64,000 bases of DNA, from contig OX439044.1 in assembly GCA_949317995.1 (NCBI GenBank), forward strand, positions 52,470,166-52,534,165, in the 5' to 3' direction. The notes under the pieces were generated by a model. The model was not told where the DNA came from. It worked only from the letters and a program-made list of their open reading frames with translations, and did not search any database. Position 1 is the first letter of the stretch. Each line of letters opens with the position of its first letter. The position numbers and the translations under genes are program-made. This document shows positions 51,757-62,815 of this stretch, one piece after another. The DNA is from Acholoe squamosa. Taxonomy: Eukaryota > Annelida > Polychaeta > Phyllodocida > Polynoidae.

Positions 51757-52973
51757 ACACGAGAGTGAGAAAAAGGGGGGGGGGGGAAGTGCCGGACACT
51801 GAGACAGACATATGTATATTAAGAGCCCAGTAACAGAAGAGGGGGGGGGGGAAGAGAGCAGACATGCGCAGGTAAAGAAAGAGATAAGATGCAATGACAA
51901 GCAAGACAGTTGGCAGTGTAGGAGTGGAACTCCGGCTGTACAGACATCGGCAAACAACAGATACAGACTACACTCAAAAGTTTAACAAGATAGAACAACC
52001 AGCATGTTACGTGGACATAACCAAGACAAGACAACATAATCAGCAGTTTAGATAAGCTATAAACATGAGTTCTAGTGGAAAAGCCTGGATCATAGACAAC
52101 GGAAGGTTCATGGCGGTTGAGATGAATTAATGGAGATCAGTAATAATTTACTGAAGGAAAGGAATCATCGCCCACTGTAGAGAGGGTAGAGATATTAAGG
52201 CTCAGATACACCCTACTCTATGGATAAGACTTAACTACTTAATACAGTTTGTGGAAAATTGTAAAAGGGTCGGATCCATTTAGGATGCATTTAATATAAA
52301 ACATATTAGAAATACATACCTGAAGTGAAGATTTAAGGACTAGTAGGAGTAGAGGCATCATCATCATCAGCAGATGAAGCGGGAGAAGAACTGAAGATAG
52401 TAAATAAAGCAGGTATATGAGACAAAGAGAAAGAAGTGCATCACATACAGGAGGCAACCACTATGGGACACCTTATAAGTTGTCTAAGGGTGAATGGAAA
52501 CACTAGTCGGAACCAGCAGGACCACAGTCGTGACACACATAGAATGACTCCAGTAACAAGGTCCATAATTAAGAGGCCTAAATTTAAAGGATATATTTGT
52601 CCAGAAGTAAGGCATTCTGTTAAAGAACCAGAGCCTATAATGGTTTAATTATTTAGGAAGCCCAGACTCTGAGAAAGGAAATACGATGTCTATAGTTGTA
52701 GATATATATATTCAAAAATAAGTGTGAGTGAAATTCTTTTCTAAGAAGGTATTAGGACACATAAAATTCAGCCATATGGGTGTATTAATGAGATCAGTTA
52801 TACACCTGAGACTGTGAATGTGATCGCCACTACTCACAAATCAGAGGAGCTCAGCGACTTTATAGAGTTAGCTTATGCAGATATTTTAAAAGAAAATATG
52901 TGTATAGTATCTTATTACAAGAACGAAGTGAGCGTCTCTAGGAATCAAAGTATGAATCGCTAGGGAAATATAC
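51757..52973 (+). other. Accessory-region spacer without clear genes
   Basis: A-rich DNA with two G-run tracts (about 51776-51786, 51841-51850). A 61-codon frame from ATG 52463 to 52648 is open but has no recognisable features. Nothing here is supported as a gene. The downstream part of the opposite-strand gene at 52974-54230 could lie here if that gene is spliced. Confidence 0.4.
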
Positions 52974-54230
52974 TTACTTCTGCGAGAGGGTAGAAGCTGG
53001 GGAAGCCAATGTTGGAAGGATAGGACCTCCAAGATTAGAAGAACGGGAGGTTTGTGGTCTGGCAGGAAGCTGATAGGGATGATGTCGCGTAGTGGTAGCA
53101 GATGAAGATGTCAAGAGAGATATGATGGTAGAAGAACTGTGAGTCAGTCGTGAGGAAGAGGCCATGGTGCTGGACTGACAGGTTAATGGTGAGAAGGGTG
53201 GATGTCCAGGTGAGATAGCCAGAGTACTCCAGAACGAGGGCGACATTACTGGAAGGTGTGGAAGTGAAGCTGCAGTGGATGAAGATGAAGTAAACTGACC
53301 GGAAGTGGAAGAGGTCAGGGCCAGAGCGGGCGTATGTAGGCAGGAAGGCGGAGACCTAGAAGCCGAGGTGGCGCGGGCATCTGCAGCTGGAGCAGCTCGG
53401 ATGGTGATGTGAGGCATCATTAATGAAGATACAGCAGGAAACTGACCGGAAGTAGTGGCGCTGGTAGTAGAAAAGGGACGAGAAGCAGCGGCAGAATAGG
53501 TAAATGTGGATGTTAGGGTTGTTCTGGACGTCAGAGGTGCAGTGGTGGTTAGCAAAGGTGTGTATGGTAAGGGCGAAACACCGGAAGTAGCAGGAAGGTG
53601 AGAAAACACATTGTAGTCTACATATGAAGAGTGATGCTGAGGTGGCAATGGACGAGAAGTTGATGACACAGCGAAGTTGGCAGGCAGAGAATATTGGTGA
53701 GAGGTGTCCACTCGTAGAGGAAGAGTCGCTGTGCAAGTTGGTAGCGCATTGGAGGTAAAGGTGGATGCGAGGCTTGGAGCAGAGGTAGCAGGCACTATAG
53801 CGCTATAGGTGGGACGCGCACCTATGGGCGACATCAGAGTGGGATTCCAAGGTGGCACGAAAGGAGTGGTAGGGTTGACTGGAGGCGGAGTGATGTCGAC
53901 ATAAGTTGGTTGATAAGCAGGAGTAGGAATAGGTGGAACAGCAGCAGTTGATTGCAGGCGGTAACTGGGATCGGGCATCCCATCCAGGTGGATGACGCGC
54001 AGTGTCATATCAGTCATGTTACAAGCTAAGCGTAGATGATCTCGAATGGTGGTGTGTGAGGGCATGGTCGCGCCTTGCGGTCCGGTGCATACTAGCATGC
54101 ACGGAGTAACGTTAGCATCTGTGGAGGACAGGTCTCTGCAGCCGACGATGTAGGTGAAGCCGGGCTGGAGACGATCTATCGGGAGATAGACGAGTGCGCC
54201 ATTGACAGAAACGCTGGAATAGCTAGCCAT
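52974..54230 (-). CDS. Antisense ORF of the LTR element, Ser/Thr/Pro-rich protein
   Basis: 418 residues on the strand opposite to all other genes of the element, from ATG at 54230. The sense strand has no long frame here, so this is not a shadow. The N-terminal 95 residues look like a folded domain (ALVYLPIDRLQPGFTYIVGC, then RDHLRLACNMTDMTLRVIHL). The rest is low-complexity, rich in Ser, Thr, Pro and Ala, with repeated SGQF motifs, like a mucin-type or disordered activation region. The stop codon overlaps a strong donor motif (GAA/GTAAGTA at 52977-52970), so the ORF may be the first exon of a spliced antisense gene. Antisense genes exist in some complex retroviruses (HTLV-1 HBZ), but no similarity is claimed. 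Confidence 0.55.
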   Translation of the reverse strand: MASYSSVSVNGALVYLPIDRLQPGFTYIVGCRDLSSTDANVTPCMLVCTGPQGATMPSHTTIRDHLRLACNMTDMTLRVIHLDGMPDPSYRLQSTAAVPPIPTPAYQPTYVDITPPPVNPTTPFVPPWNPTLMSPIGARPTYSAIVPATSAPSLASTFTSNALPTCTATLPLRVDTSHQYSLPANFAVSSTSRPLPPQHHSSYVDYNVFSHLPATSGVSPLPYTPLLTTTAPLTSRTTLTSTFTYSAAASRPFSTTSATTSGQFPAVSSLMMPHITIRAAPAADARATSASRSPPSCLHTPALALTSSTSGQFTSSSSTAASLPHLPVMSPSFWSTLAISPGHPPFSPLTCQSSTMASSSRLTHSSSTIISLLTSSSATTTRHHPYQLPARPQTSRSSNLGGPILPTLASPASTLSQK

Positions 54231-54637
54231 CTTCAGTGCGAACAGGGTGGAAGTCAAGCATCGACTGAGAATTTAATTCTAGGTATCTAACCAAAGGGGA
54301 TGGGAAGTTGAAATAAGAAAACAAAAATATAGTGAAAACTATAGTAAAAAAAAATTGAGGGCACATTAGGAGGAGTCGCTGAGACAAAGACTCCAATCCA
54401 ATAAATTGGTGTTATCAGATGGAAGAGACGTACAGCTAGATAGGAGAGGAAGGCACACGTGTTTAGAGTGACGGGAAAATATATACAGGAAGGGGTAAAA
54501 GGGTCATGAACTGGTGAACTATCTGACACGATAGGGCTTATTAAGTGTTCAAGATCCATAAAAAATTCCAGGAGCGATCAGTTAGGAGTCGTAGTAGCCC
54601 AACTCGAACTGTAACCGGAAGCCATAATAAGAAGGAA

Positions 54638-57388
54638 ATGGCGTGGCTAACTATACTATGTGTCTTATGTTCCTTGTGGGGTGTGGTAGATGCTGGAAGG
54701 CACACTTTCGAGACTTTAGAGAGAGCCGAATTAGGTGTCATTTTGCAACCTGGTAGACGTATTTCTACGGCTGAGCACAATCATGTGTCACAAGTGTTTG
54801 TATTAGAGATACCAGATAGATTACCAGAGCCGGAAATGGAAAGTATTTATGAACAATGTGTGAAGAATATGCAGGTTATGTGTGATATTCAACATCATAA
54901 CAGAACCTTATTATTTGAAGATACCTGTGACAACATCAAACAGAAAGAAGAATGGCTGAATCAAATTATTAGAAAATTAATACAGGCCAGAGAGGAGGAA
55001 GTGGAAAAGCTGATGGAAAACATACCTGAACAACAACAAGTCAAAAGGTCTAAGAGAGCAGGTATACCAGGTCTAAATATTATAGGAGAGTTGTCGTACT
55101 ATATTTTTGGCACTGGGAGAGCTGATGATGTAGCCAGAAATGAAAAGGATATTCAATTACTGAAGACATCATATTATAAGATGCGTGATGTTATTAAAAC
55201 ATTGGCCACAAGTACTAGCAATGGCTTGGAGGACGTCATGGCGGAAGTGGGAGAGTTGGCTGATAGACAGTTACAATTGTATGAAATGGCTAAGATATCA
55301 TTGAAGAGACGGAAGTTGCTGGAAAGAACTCAAACTATGCACAGTGTGGCATTATATGAACTATCCATTGTATACAACCATGAAAGCCTGCTGACAAGGG
55401 TCAAATGGGGGTATATTATACATTTATTAAATGAACTCATTGAGATAAAGGATATGGCAGCTGAGGTAAGATTGGCATCACGAAGAAAACTATCCTCAAA
55501 ATTGGTCACTAGAGAAGATTTGAAAGAAGCTATAATCAACACTGAAGTATATCTAAAGGCTACGTACCCACGATTTAGAGTCGCTTTTACTGATCCGGAA
55601 TATTACTATGATAATAGTGTGGTGCGAGTATATCAGCACCAAGGTCGTGTAAAAATGCAGATAAGGATTCCGGTGGTGTCAGAGGAACACATATTTTGTG
55701 TATACTCTGTAAAGGTGTTTCCAGTACCAGTGCGGCTGGCCAATAAAGAAGCTGACGGGACGAGAATAGAGGGATTGCCATCAGAAGTAGCCATATCAAA
55801 GAATGGGCGGTATTATATATCAGAGCCAGTGGTGAATTGGGCGCGTTGCCATGGCAACTCAATAGCAGTATGCCCAGATATTCCACACATGAGAAAAATA
55901 GCCGAGCGAGGGTGCATGGCGGCACTAATAAGAAATGACAAGGTGGCCATAGCAGAAACATGTGAGATCAACTATATAGTGCAACCAAATTTTCCTTCAT
56001 TTGCGATAGCACTGGGAAAGGGTCGTACTTTGGTATCGGGACCCGACATACAAGGTCAATTGATGTGTCAGTCAAGCCCACCTGTTAAGGTGAACATGCA
56101 TCATTACGCCATATTGAACATTGGGTGTGATTGCGCATTCATGACTGCCGGGGCGTGGATGCCTTACAGTTTGGCAGGATGTGGTCATGTGAACATGGAA
56201 ACTAATGTGACTTTTGTAAATAACGATTTGCTACAAATGAACAGCGTTAAGAAATTGACATGGATAAAGGCCGTATTAAATGGTGAAACTGTAGAGGTAT
56301 TGCAAGATGAAGTGTTGCCAAAATTAGTAAAGACCAAAATGAAGCACAAGGCTAGGATACAACAGTCGCCAGCAGCTGTCAATCTGAAGAATTTGGTGAG
56401 TGCAATGGAAGACGGATCGGCATTACCTGATTTGGATGGCATGAGTGGTGGAGGCCATTTTCCTACTGAATCACTATGGGATTATTCACCAATAATGATT
56501 GCAGGGGTGATTGTTATGACTCTGATGGTGGTACAATATTTTTGTTTAAAAAGACTATTAATGGCATACATATTAGCAAGAATGCCTATGAGAATAAGGA
56601 GTCTAGAAACTTGGGACTATGAAAAATACGGTGAAGATGTCGGAGGTAATTATGAGGAAGAAGATCCGGAACACAAAACGACAATAGCTATGTTATCATT
56701 GATATTGATAGTACTGATAATAATAATAGCGTTACTGGTGAGGAAAGTGCGACAACTAAAGAGGCTTCAACCAGTGGATGGACTGTATCTACAGGTGGCA
56801 ACTAAAGAGATCACAGAAATAATACCATTGGGGGAGAGTCTAATGCCTTTGGACCAGGTATTTCAAAGACCAGCAGAACAGGCTCTTATTAGAGACGTAG
56901 CAATAAGCTATTCGTGCCCGAAGTACATAGCTACAGTGCAGTGGGGTCGAGTGTTATATTCCACTGAGATGGCAACGGCGGAAAACGCAGTGCCATTGCC
57001 ATTACCGGCCACTGTGAAGGTGTCAAAGAAATTAGCAGGGATACTGAACGGTGACTATGGATTTACGGTGATGACAAGATTGATTAGGTATAGTGGGGGC
57101 CTGGCGACAGGTGTACCACTAGAGATACCGATGATATCAGCGGCGGGCTGGACACCAATAAGGAACAGAGAGATAAATACACATCAGTTATCTGACACGG
57201 GACATGCCAGAGCCATGGCTCAGTTAAGAAGATCAAGACAGTTACCAGAAGTACCTGGAGAATCATATGGGGCTACGGCTGTATCATATTCAGTAAACAA
57301 GGGTCATAAAGAGTCGGTGAACGTGGCTTTGCGAGGTCAAGAGCCCAGGACGGGATCGTCATCGGTGTACGTGGACCTGAATGAATGA
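54638..57388 (+). CDS. env: Envelope glycoprotein, baculovirus-F/errantivirus type
   Basis: 916 residues from the ATG that opens a signal peptide (MAWLTILCVLCSLWGVVDAG). A furin site RSKR at 137-140 is followed by AGIPGLNIIGELSYYIFGTG and RADDVARNEKD. This matches the fusion-peptide layout of baculovirus F and gypsy Env proteins (GL-x-N-x2-G, then FG, then DD). Long helical heptads follow, then a Cys-rich region and NRT and NVT glycosylation sites. Two hydrophobic segments are predicted, about 619-641 and 684-703, before a tail of about 210 residues. F-type proteins normally have one anchor and a short tail. In the family Env mediates membrane fusion after cleavage and is made from a spliced RNA. 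The acceptor site could not be assigned here. Confidence 0.88.
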   Translation: MAWLTILCVLCSLWGVVDAGRHTFETLERAELGVILQPGRRISTAEHNHVSQVFVLEIPDRLPEPEMESIYEQCVKNMQVMCDIQHHNRTLLFEDTCDNIKQKEEWLNQIIRKLIQAREEEVEKLMENIPEQQQVKRSKRAGIPGLNIIGELSYYIFGTGRADDVARNEKDIQLLKTSYYKMRDVIKTLATSTSNGLEDVMAEVGELADRQLQLYEMAKISLKRRKLLERTQTMHSVALYELSIVYNHESLLTRVKWGYIIHLLNELIEIKDMAAEVRLASRRKLSSKLVTREDLKEAIINTEVYLKATYPRFRVAFTDPEYYYDNSVVRVYQHQGRVKMQIRIPVVSEEHIFCVYSVKVFPVPVRLANKEADGTRIEGLPSEVAISKNGRYYISEPVVNWARCHGNSIAVCPDIPHMRKIAERGCMAALIRNDKVAIAETCEINYIVQPNFPSFAIALGKGRTLVSGPDIQGQLMCQSSPPVKVNMHHYAILNIGCDCAFMTAGAWMPYSLAGCGHVNMETNVTFVNNDLLQMNSVKKLTWIKAVLNGETVEVLQDEVLPKLVKTKMKHKARIQQSPAAVNLKNLVSAMEDGSALPDLDGMSGGGHFPTESLWDYSPIMIAGVIVMTLMVVQYFCLKRLLMAYILARMPMRIRSLETWDYEKYGEDVGGNYEEEDPEHKTTIAMLSLILIVLIIIIALLVRKVRQLKRLQPVDGLYLQVATKEITEIIPLGESLMPLDQVFQRPAEQALIRDVAISYSCPKYIATVQWGRVLYSTEMATAENAVPLPLPATVKVSKKLAGILNGDYGFTVMTRLIRYSGGLATGVPLEIPMISAAGWTPIRNREINTHQLSDTGHARAMAQLRRSRQLPEVPGESYGATAVSYSVNKGHKESVNVALRGQEPRTGSSSVYVDLNE

Positions 57389-58263
57389 GACTGAAGGTGA
57401 TGAATAAAACGCCATCATGATAGAGACTTGACATAGACGGTGGCAGGACATGAGAAAAAGGGGGGGGGGAGAAAGATATCGTGCAGCTGGCGTGAGACGA
57501 AAGGATGGAATAGACAATACAAAGACTATCTACAAATGAATTGATATAATGTCTGGGAATGGTGCCAGTGTATATTATTAAGTAAGATAATATAGCCAAA
57601 AGAAACTGTAATTTAAATGTACGACCAACTAATGAGACACTAACTACGACGTAATGTGGCAAGTGAAAAGATTTCTGATGTATATACTCGTTGACAAGCT
57701 GTGCACGCGTGAGTTAAGTAAGAGGTTGCCTGGTGTAACCCAAGACGCGTTAGAGTGTGTTTTAGAGTGATGCTTGGGGCAAAGGTTAGATAGAGGGGAA
57801 CGTTTCGGAACAAGGAGTTGACAGATGTAAGGAGATTTATTGGCCCGATTGGGTGTAACTGGTGTCGACTCCCGGGTAAGGATAGTAAAAAGAATATATA
57901 AACATAGAATGGGACAAAGTGCTTAGTAAAGGCGAGTGAATGAGTAAAATAAATAACAAAGGAAAGAAAAACAAATTGAGAATCAAGAAATGAGAGAATT
58001 GTAATAATAAAGTATATGTTAGAGGACAAGTTTGCGCTAAGAATAAGTCACCAATGCAGTGTGGAAAATATATATAATAATAATGCATGGTATTATATAA
58101 GTGTGTTGCATATGTATGTACATAAATAAATATTGAAATGTATAATATAATAACGATGATTACCTCAGGTATTAGTGACAAAACAATACATAAGATGTAT
58201 TCAGGCATAATTTATGCTTGACAATTGGTGTGACTCGCGTCACAAGAGGGGAGCGCCCGCACC
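57389..58263 (+). other. Untranslated region between env and the 3' LTR
   Basis: 875 AT-rich bases without a convincing ORF. A purine tract AAGAGGGGAG (58244-58253) is the only polypurine-tract candidate. It lies about ten bases from the LTR rather than touching it as is usual. Confidence 0.5.
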
Positions 58264-58986
58264 TGTTTTGTCATCAATAGCCAATAATTATAATGAACGG
58301 GTATAACAGGGTACACTTATGTAGGTATTTATTGTATGCTGTATTATGTGTGTATTTATTATATGCTATATGGGAGAGTGCTATGGGAGTCCTGTATAGG
58401 GTTTATGGTAGTATAGAGTTTATGGTAGGCTGTGGAATGTGTAGACGGAGGGGAGTCGACGAGATCTGGTCAGGTAGATTCTGTAGAGAGGGAGGGGGGA
58501 ATACGGGTGAGCCAAACACCGGCGTCTGAGAGGTGTGAGGGGTTGGTAAGAGATAGGGAGGAGTTAGTATGGTGGAAGCAGCCGAGGAGGCAACACATAC
58601 TCCTGGAGTAGACGAGGATGAAGCCGTTTAATATTTAGTATTACACTTAGCCAATGTAAGAACGGATTGAGCAGGATCTCTATGGCACTTATACCTCTCC
58701 AGTAGCATCGGATTGTTAAACATGAACTGCTTGTATGAATAGACTGATGTCGTGGAAGCTGTACAACCATGAGTGGACTCATCATCAGCTGTAACTGTGA
58801 ATAACCAATGAACAATAAATGGTGACTTGTATCGGCGTCTTGGTGTTGGTTAAAAGGATGGGCTGAGCCAACATCATACCACTAGAGTTAGTCTTCCCAA
58901 ATACGTGAGAATAACGGAGTGAGCTGATAATAACTACACAACTTATACCACATTAATATACATATAAACACAACCCACACAGCCCA
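58264..58986 (+). repeat. 3' LTR
   Basis: 723 bases, reading as identical to 41891-42613. It contains the poly-A signal AATAAA at 58814-58819 and is followed by the CTTT target duplication. Confidence 0.97.
58814..58819 (+). promoter_or_regulatory. Poly-A signal in the 3' LTR
   Basis: AATAAA with GT-rich downstream sequence. Expected to end genomic and subgenomic sense transcripts. Confidence 0.65.
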
Positions 58987-58990
58987 CTTT
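58987..58990 (+). repeat. Right target-site duplication of the LTR element
   Basis: CTTT follows the 3' LTR and matches 41887-41890. Confidence 0.85.
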
Positions 58991-61275
58991 GCACTGTGTA
59001 GTGGTTTGCACTGTGGTTTATTTTATTTTGGCAGTATTTGTGATTTGTTGGCCATGAGACAGCACTTTGTGAAGGGAGGAGGCTAGACACTGGAAGGGCC
59101 TCACAGCCTGAGTCTGCCCCATGGATTTGCTCTTACCGCTTTGGGCCTCCATGGATTGCTGCTGGTGTGTTTTGTGTGGTGCTTTTGTCACTATAGTGCC
59201 AATGTTGATTTTAGAGAATGTGGCTGCCCCTCACTTCTCTGTATGGTTAAGGTAGGCACTTTATGATTTGGATACAAGTGTTAGACCATGTGCTGTCAAC
59301 CACTGCTTTCAATGTGACACCTAGGCCTGTTGCTATAGAGAATGTGTCAGCCCTTCACTTCTCTGCTGGATGCAATTGTGACACCATGTGCTGTCAACCA
59401 CCTATTGTCCATATAACTGTCAGACCATGTGCTGTCAACCACTGCTGCCACAGTGACACCTAGGCCTATGTATTTGATTTGCATTTTCTGCTAGTTTTAT
59501 AAAGATTATTACCAGTCTCTACTTATTGCCATTGAATATAGTTATGATCTAATATCTTTAATTTTAAAGATTAATAAATAGTGATTTAAAAGTAATTATC
59601 ATTGTTGTTCTTTGTCAGTCAAACAGCCCAATCCTAGTAATCTTACTTGGTTGTTTCCAAACTTCTGAGAAACCCCTATACCGGCCAATACTATTTTATA
59701 TTTCCTCCCCATCGGGGATCGAGTGGTGCGCTACACTATCTTTACCTGGGTTTCATTTGACAGGGACCTAGACTGACTGCTTACCTCAGCAACTGGAGAG
59801 AGTAGGTGTAAAATACCAATAAAATCCCTATAAATGAAAATAGTACCCAGTTGTCATTATAGTGTATTTTGATAGCCATTTAAACACATTTCTGCTATGG
59901 AAGTATGTCTCCAATGTTTCAGGTGTGAGGAGAGTGGATTAGCTTGATAGTGAGACAATGGGCTGGGTGTACTCAGTGTGGGTGACATGTGACCTCTTAT
60001 TGAAATCTAAAAGATATATTTCTCTTGTATTTAAAGTATTAGACTTTTACTAAACTTATCTTGTTAAAGCTGACAATATTTGCTATCCATAGATATAAAT
60101 TATACAGGATAGCTATACATAGTAAATGAGGAAGAGGCCATTAAAGTAAACTATACAAAGAGGCTAACTGTAGGTTTAGCCCCTGACTACATGAGCCACC
60201 TGGCTGATTTTCTTATCACTAGCAATGTGCTAGTCCCGTATATTTTTTGCATCACCACATCAAGCCCTAGTATTTCTACTTGCTCTAATTACATTGTACA
60301 CATGATTAAATTTCATATCAGCTCACTGCAGAGCGAGACTATTACTTCTCTTCCCCATTAAATCCTGTCAAAGGACGGGTTTTCAGCTACACAGGATAGA
60401 CCCCACATACAAAACAGGTTGACTAGGTGATGTGGAATCAATGGTAAAAAAGGGAAACAAGGGCATTACAAAGCGATGTGGCATGAATGAAAAGGAAAAA
60501 GGAAACAATGGCTTATAGCGCCAATTGACACCATTTTTTGAGCGTATCGATTTCATTTATCTGTTTCTTTTTCTCTACATAGGGTGAATATGAATGAACC
60601 GCCATTATGATTTCCTCGCTTTTATTTTCTACAGGCTACGTATCACCTGTCATGGACCTATGCCTCTCTGTGTACTGATATGAGAGATATGCGCTAGTCA
60701 CCAGTGACCAGGTTGGCAGGATATATAGGTAATAATGTTATCTAAATCGATTTGTGGGTGTAGACAAGGGGGAGATTACCCTCATATGAGACCTTTACTG
60801 TCAGTGTGTTTTATGTCTGGTATATGAACTCGTCTCCAAGTCTATATGTGGAGGATAGTTCTATGGAGATAGATCGTGGTGTATGATCAAGGTCACTTCA
60901 GACAGATTTGCAGTCTGCTACTGAAACATAACCTCAGGATTTTAATGGATATACATACATAGGATATACATACATAGGAGGACCTAGCATTAACCAATTG
61001 GTCAAAGAGGTATAAAGGGTTAATGGCAACTATAATGTGCTAGTGAAAATAACGAGCTCTACAATGAGTAGTACCTGTTCATTAACACGGACATTGCATA
61101 TGACAGATGGATACATCATCTCAGTGATACCGTGCAGAATATAAAGACATTATATTCAAATTGTAAATATTTACGTGGTGTTCATCAGGGCTAATACCCC
61201 GGCTAATACACATCAAAGTCAGCTTAAACATTAAGCCTATACTACCTAGGAGTAGGCCTATTAAACCACATTAAG
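58991..61275. other. Intergenic and 5' flank of the SLC18B1-like gene
   Basis: No coding exon. A short local repeat (CCATGTGCTGTCAACCACTG, with TGTGACACCTAGGCCT) recurs three times at about 59285-59465. A segment at 60635-60728 is bounded by TTTTCTACAG and GTAATA and could be a non-coding exon of the gene to the right, but this is weak. Confidence 0.4.
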
Positions 61276-61878
61276 ATGTCAGATCAGGAGAGAAGATATA
61301 TTAATGGTGGTCCACCATCAGAAGGTGGGGCCCTGACTGGGTACACAGAAAATATCTCTAATGATGGAAAAACAGAGCAGGCACCAAAGAAGATGACAAG
61401 ACAACAAAAATTTATCATGGTCACCTTCTGTCTTTCCAACTTTGGTATCAATGTATTCTACTCGTTACTGGGACCTTTCTTCCCTCTTGAGGTTAGTAAA
61501 CCCCTTTATTTTCAACTTAATTTTAATCCATTAATGATGTTTTGACATCCTGAATCAAATTATAAGTGGTATATATTTTTATTTATTTTAGGCTGGTATT
61601 TATTTCCCAGGCTACTGAGCTTTTAAAATGCCAGGATAAATAAAGAATAAAAAAATGTATTAGGCTACTCACCCCTCTAAAACAGTTTGAACAGGTTCAA
61701 TTGTACGAAGATAAACTTAAACTTATATCATAATTCAAGCTGAAACAGATCTCTGCCTTCATCAATTTCTGGGCATTTACAGGCAGCGAGAAAAGGCCTG
61801 AATTCAACAACGATAGGACTGGTGTTTGGCGTTTATGAACTAATAGTCGTTATCTGCAGTCCGGTAATGGGAATATTT
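61276..61878 (+). CDS. SLC18B1-like MFS transporter, first two coding exons, gene runs off the right edge
   Basis: Coding exon 1 (61276-61491) starts at an ATG and gives a polar N-terminus and then the first membrane segment, QQKFIMVTFCLSNFGINVFY and SLLGPFFPLE. The donor is GTTAGT. Coding exon 2 (61783-61878, acceptor ATTTACAG, donor GTGAGT) reads AARKGLNSTTIGLVFGVYEL and IVVICSPVMGIF, the second membrane segment. The junction keeps phase and matches human SLC18B1 (YSILGPFFPKEAEKKGASNT, then IGMIFGCFALFE). The family is related to vesicular amine transporters; human SLC18B1 is reported to transport polyamines. Later exons were not found before 64000. The next intron is filled with tandem repeats. 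Confidence 0.85.
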
Positions 61879-62009
61879 GTGAGTATAAAACTAAGATTTT
61901 GATTCTATTTGCTTTGCATTGCAACACATGGTACTTTCTTGTAACACAGGTATACTACTATGGTTAAGGTAACCCAGCAAATTGTCATTATCTGTCGCCA
62001 TGATTGGTC

Positions 62010-62815
62010 ATCAATGGTGACTCCTTTTTGAGTGATAACTCACTGTGTCATCTTTCGCCACTGTGTGTCAGTCCCACATGGCATGGCAATTTAACACAAC
62101 AGTCGCCAACATGATCTCATTCACTGCGTGAGTATGTGCCACCCCTTGTCATCCCTCACAAAGCATGGTGACTTATCACCACCATCGCCAACATGGATCT
62201 AACTCACCGCGTGAGTATGTGCCACTGCCTGTCAACTCTCACTCAGAATGGTGGCTTATCACAACCATCGCCAACATGGATCTGACTCACTGTGATTATG
62301 TGCCACTCCCAGTCAGTTCTCATTCAGAATGACGACTTATCACCAACATCGCTAATATGGATCTCACTCCCTGCGTGAGTATGCGCCACTCCCAGTCAAC
62401 TCTCATTCAGAATGGCAGCTTATCACCACCATCACCAACATGGATCTCACTCACTCTGTCAATATATGCCACTGTCTGTCAACTCTCACTCAGAATGGTG
62501 ACTTTTCACCTGCATTGCCAGATGCCTCTCACTCACTGCGTGAGTTTGTGTCACTCCTAGTTGATCTTCTCTCAAAATAGCAACTTATCACCACCATCGC
62601 TGACATGGATGTCACTCGCTGTGTGAGTGTGTGCCACTGTCATCAACTCTCACAGAAAATGGTGAATTATCACCACCATTGCCAACATTGGTCTCACTCA
62701 ATGCGTGAATTTGTGTCACTCCAAGTCAATACTCTCTGAGGATTGCATCATCTGTCACTCAGTCTCACTCAGAATGGCAACTTATCACCACCATTACCAA
62801 AGTTGTTGAGACAGC
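62010..62815. repeat. Tandem array, about 83-base unit
   Basis: Nine imperfect copies with the core ACTTATCACCACCATCGCCA then ACATGGATCTCACTCACTGC and GTGAGTATGTGCCACT. Core positions are near 62104, 62187, 62270, 62351, 62434, 62517, 62599, 62681 and 62796, which gives intervals of 81-83 except the last. It lies in the SLC18B1-like intron. Confidence 0.85.

Larger units (their letters stand above)
41891..58986 (+). mobile_element. Young Ty3/Gypsy-class LTR element with envelope gene (errantivirus-like), 17.1 kb, looks whole
   Basis: Two 723-base LTRs, beginning TG and ending CA, enclose gag, pol (protease, RT, RNase H, integrase), a block of accessory ORFs and an envelope gene. The LTRs read as identical over their full length and a 4-base CTTT duplication flanks the whole, so integration was very recent. 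The domain order PR-RT-RH-IN, the DD35E integrase and the YLDD reverse transcriptase place it in Ty3/Gypsy (Metaviridae). The envelope belongs to the baculovirus-F/gypsy type. At 17 kb it is far larger than typical 5-9 kb relatives, because of a long gag, a pol tail and a 4.6 kb pol-env interval. It sits between GID8 and the SLC18B1-like gene in the same direction as both. All main frames are open. Confidence 0.96.

Noticed and set aside
52463-52648. 61-codon sense frame in the accessory spacer
   Set aside because: Short, without recognisable domain, and expected by chance in 1.2 kb. It was kept only as a note in the spacer entry.
60635-60728. Possible non-coding exon upstream of the transporter gene
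   Set aside because: Bounded by acceptable AG and GT sites but otherwise unsupported. Such pairs are frequent by chance in AT-rich DNA.
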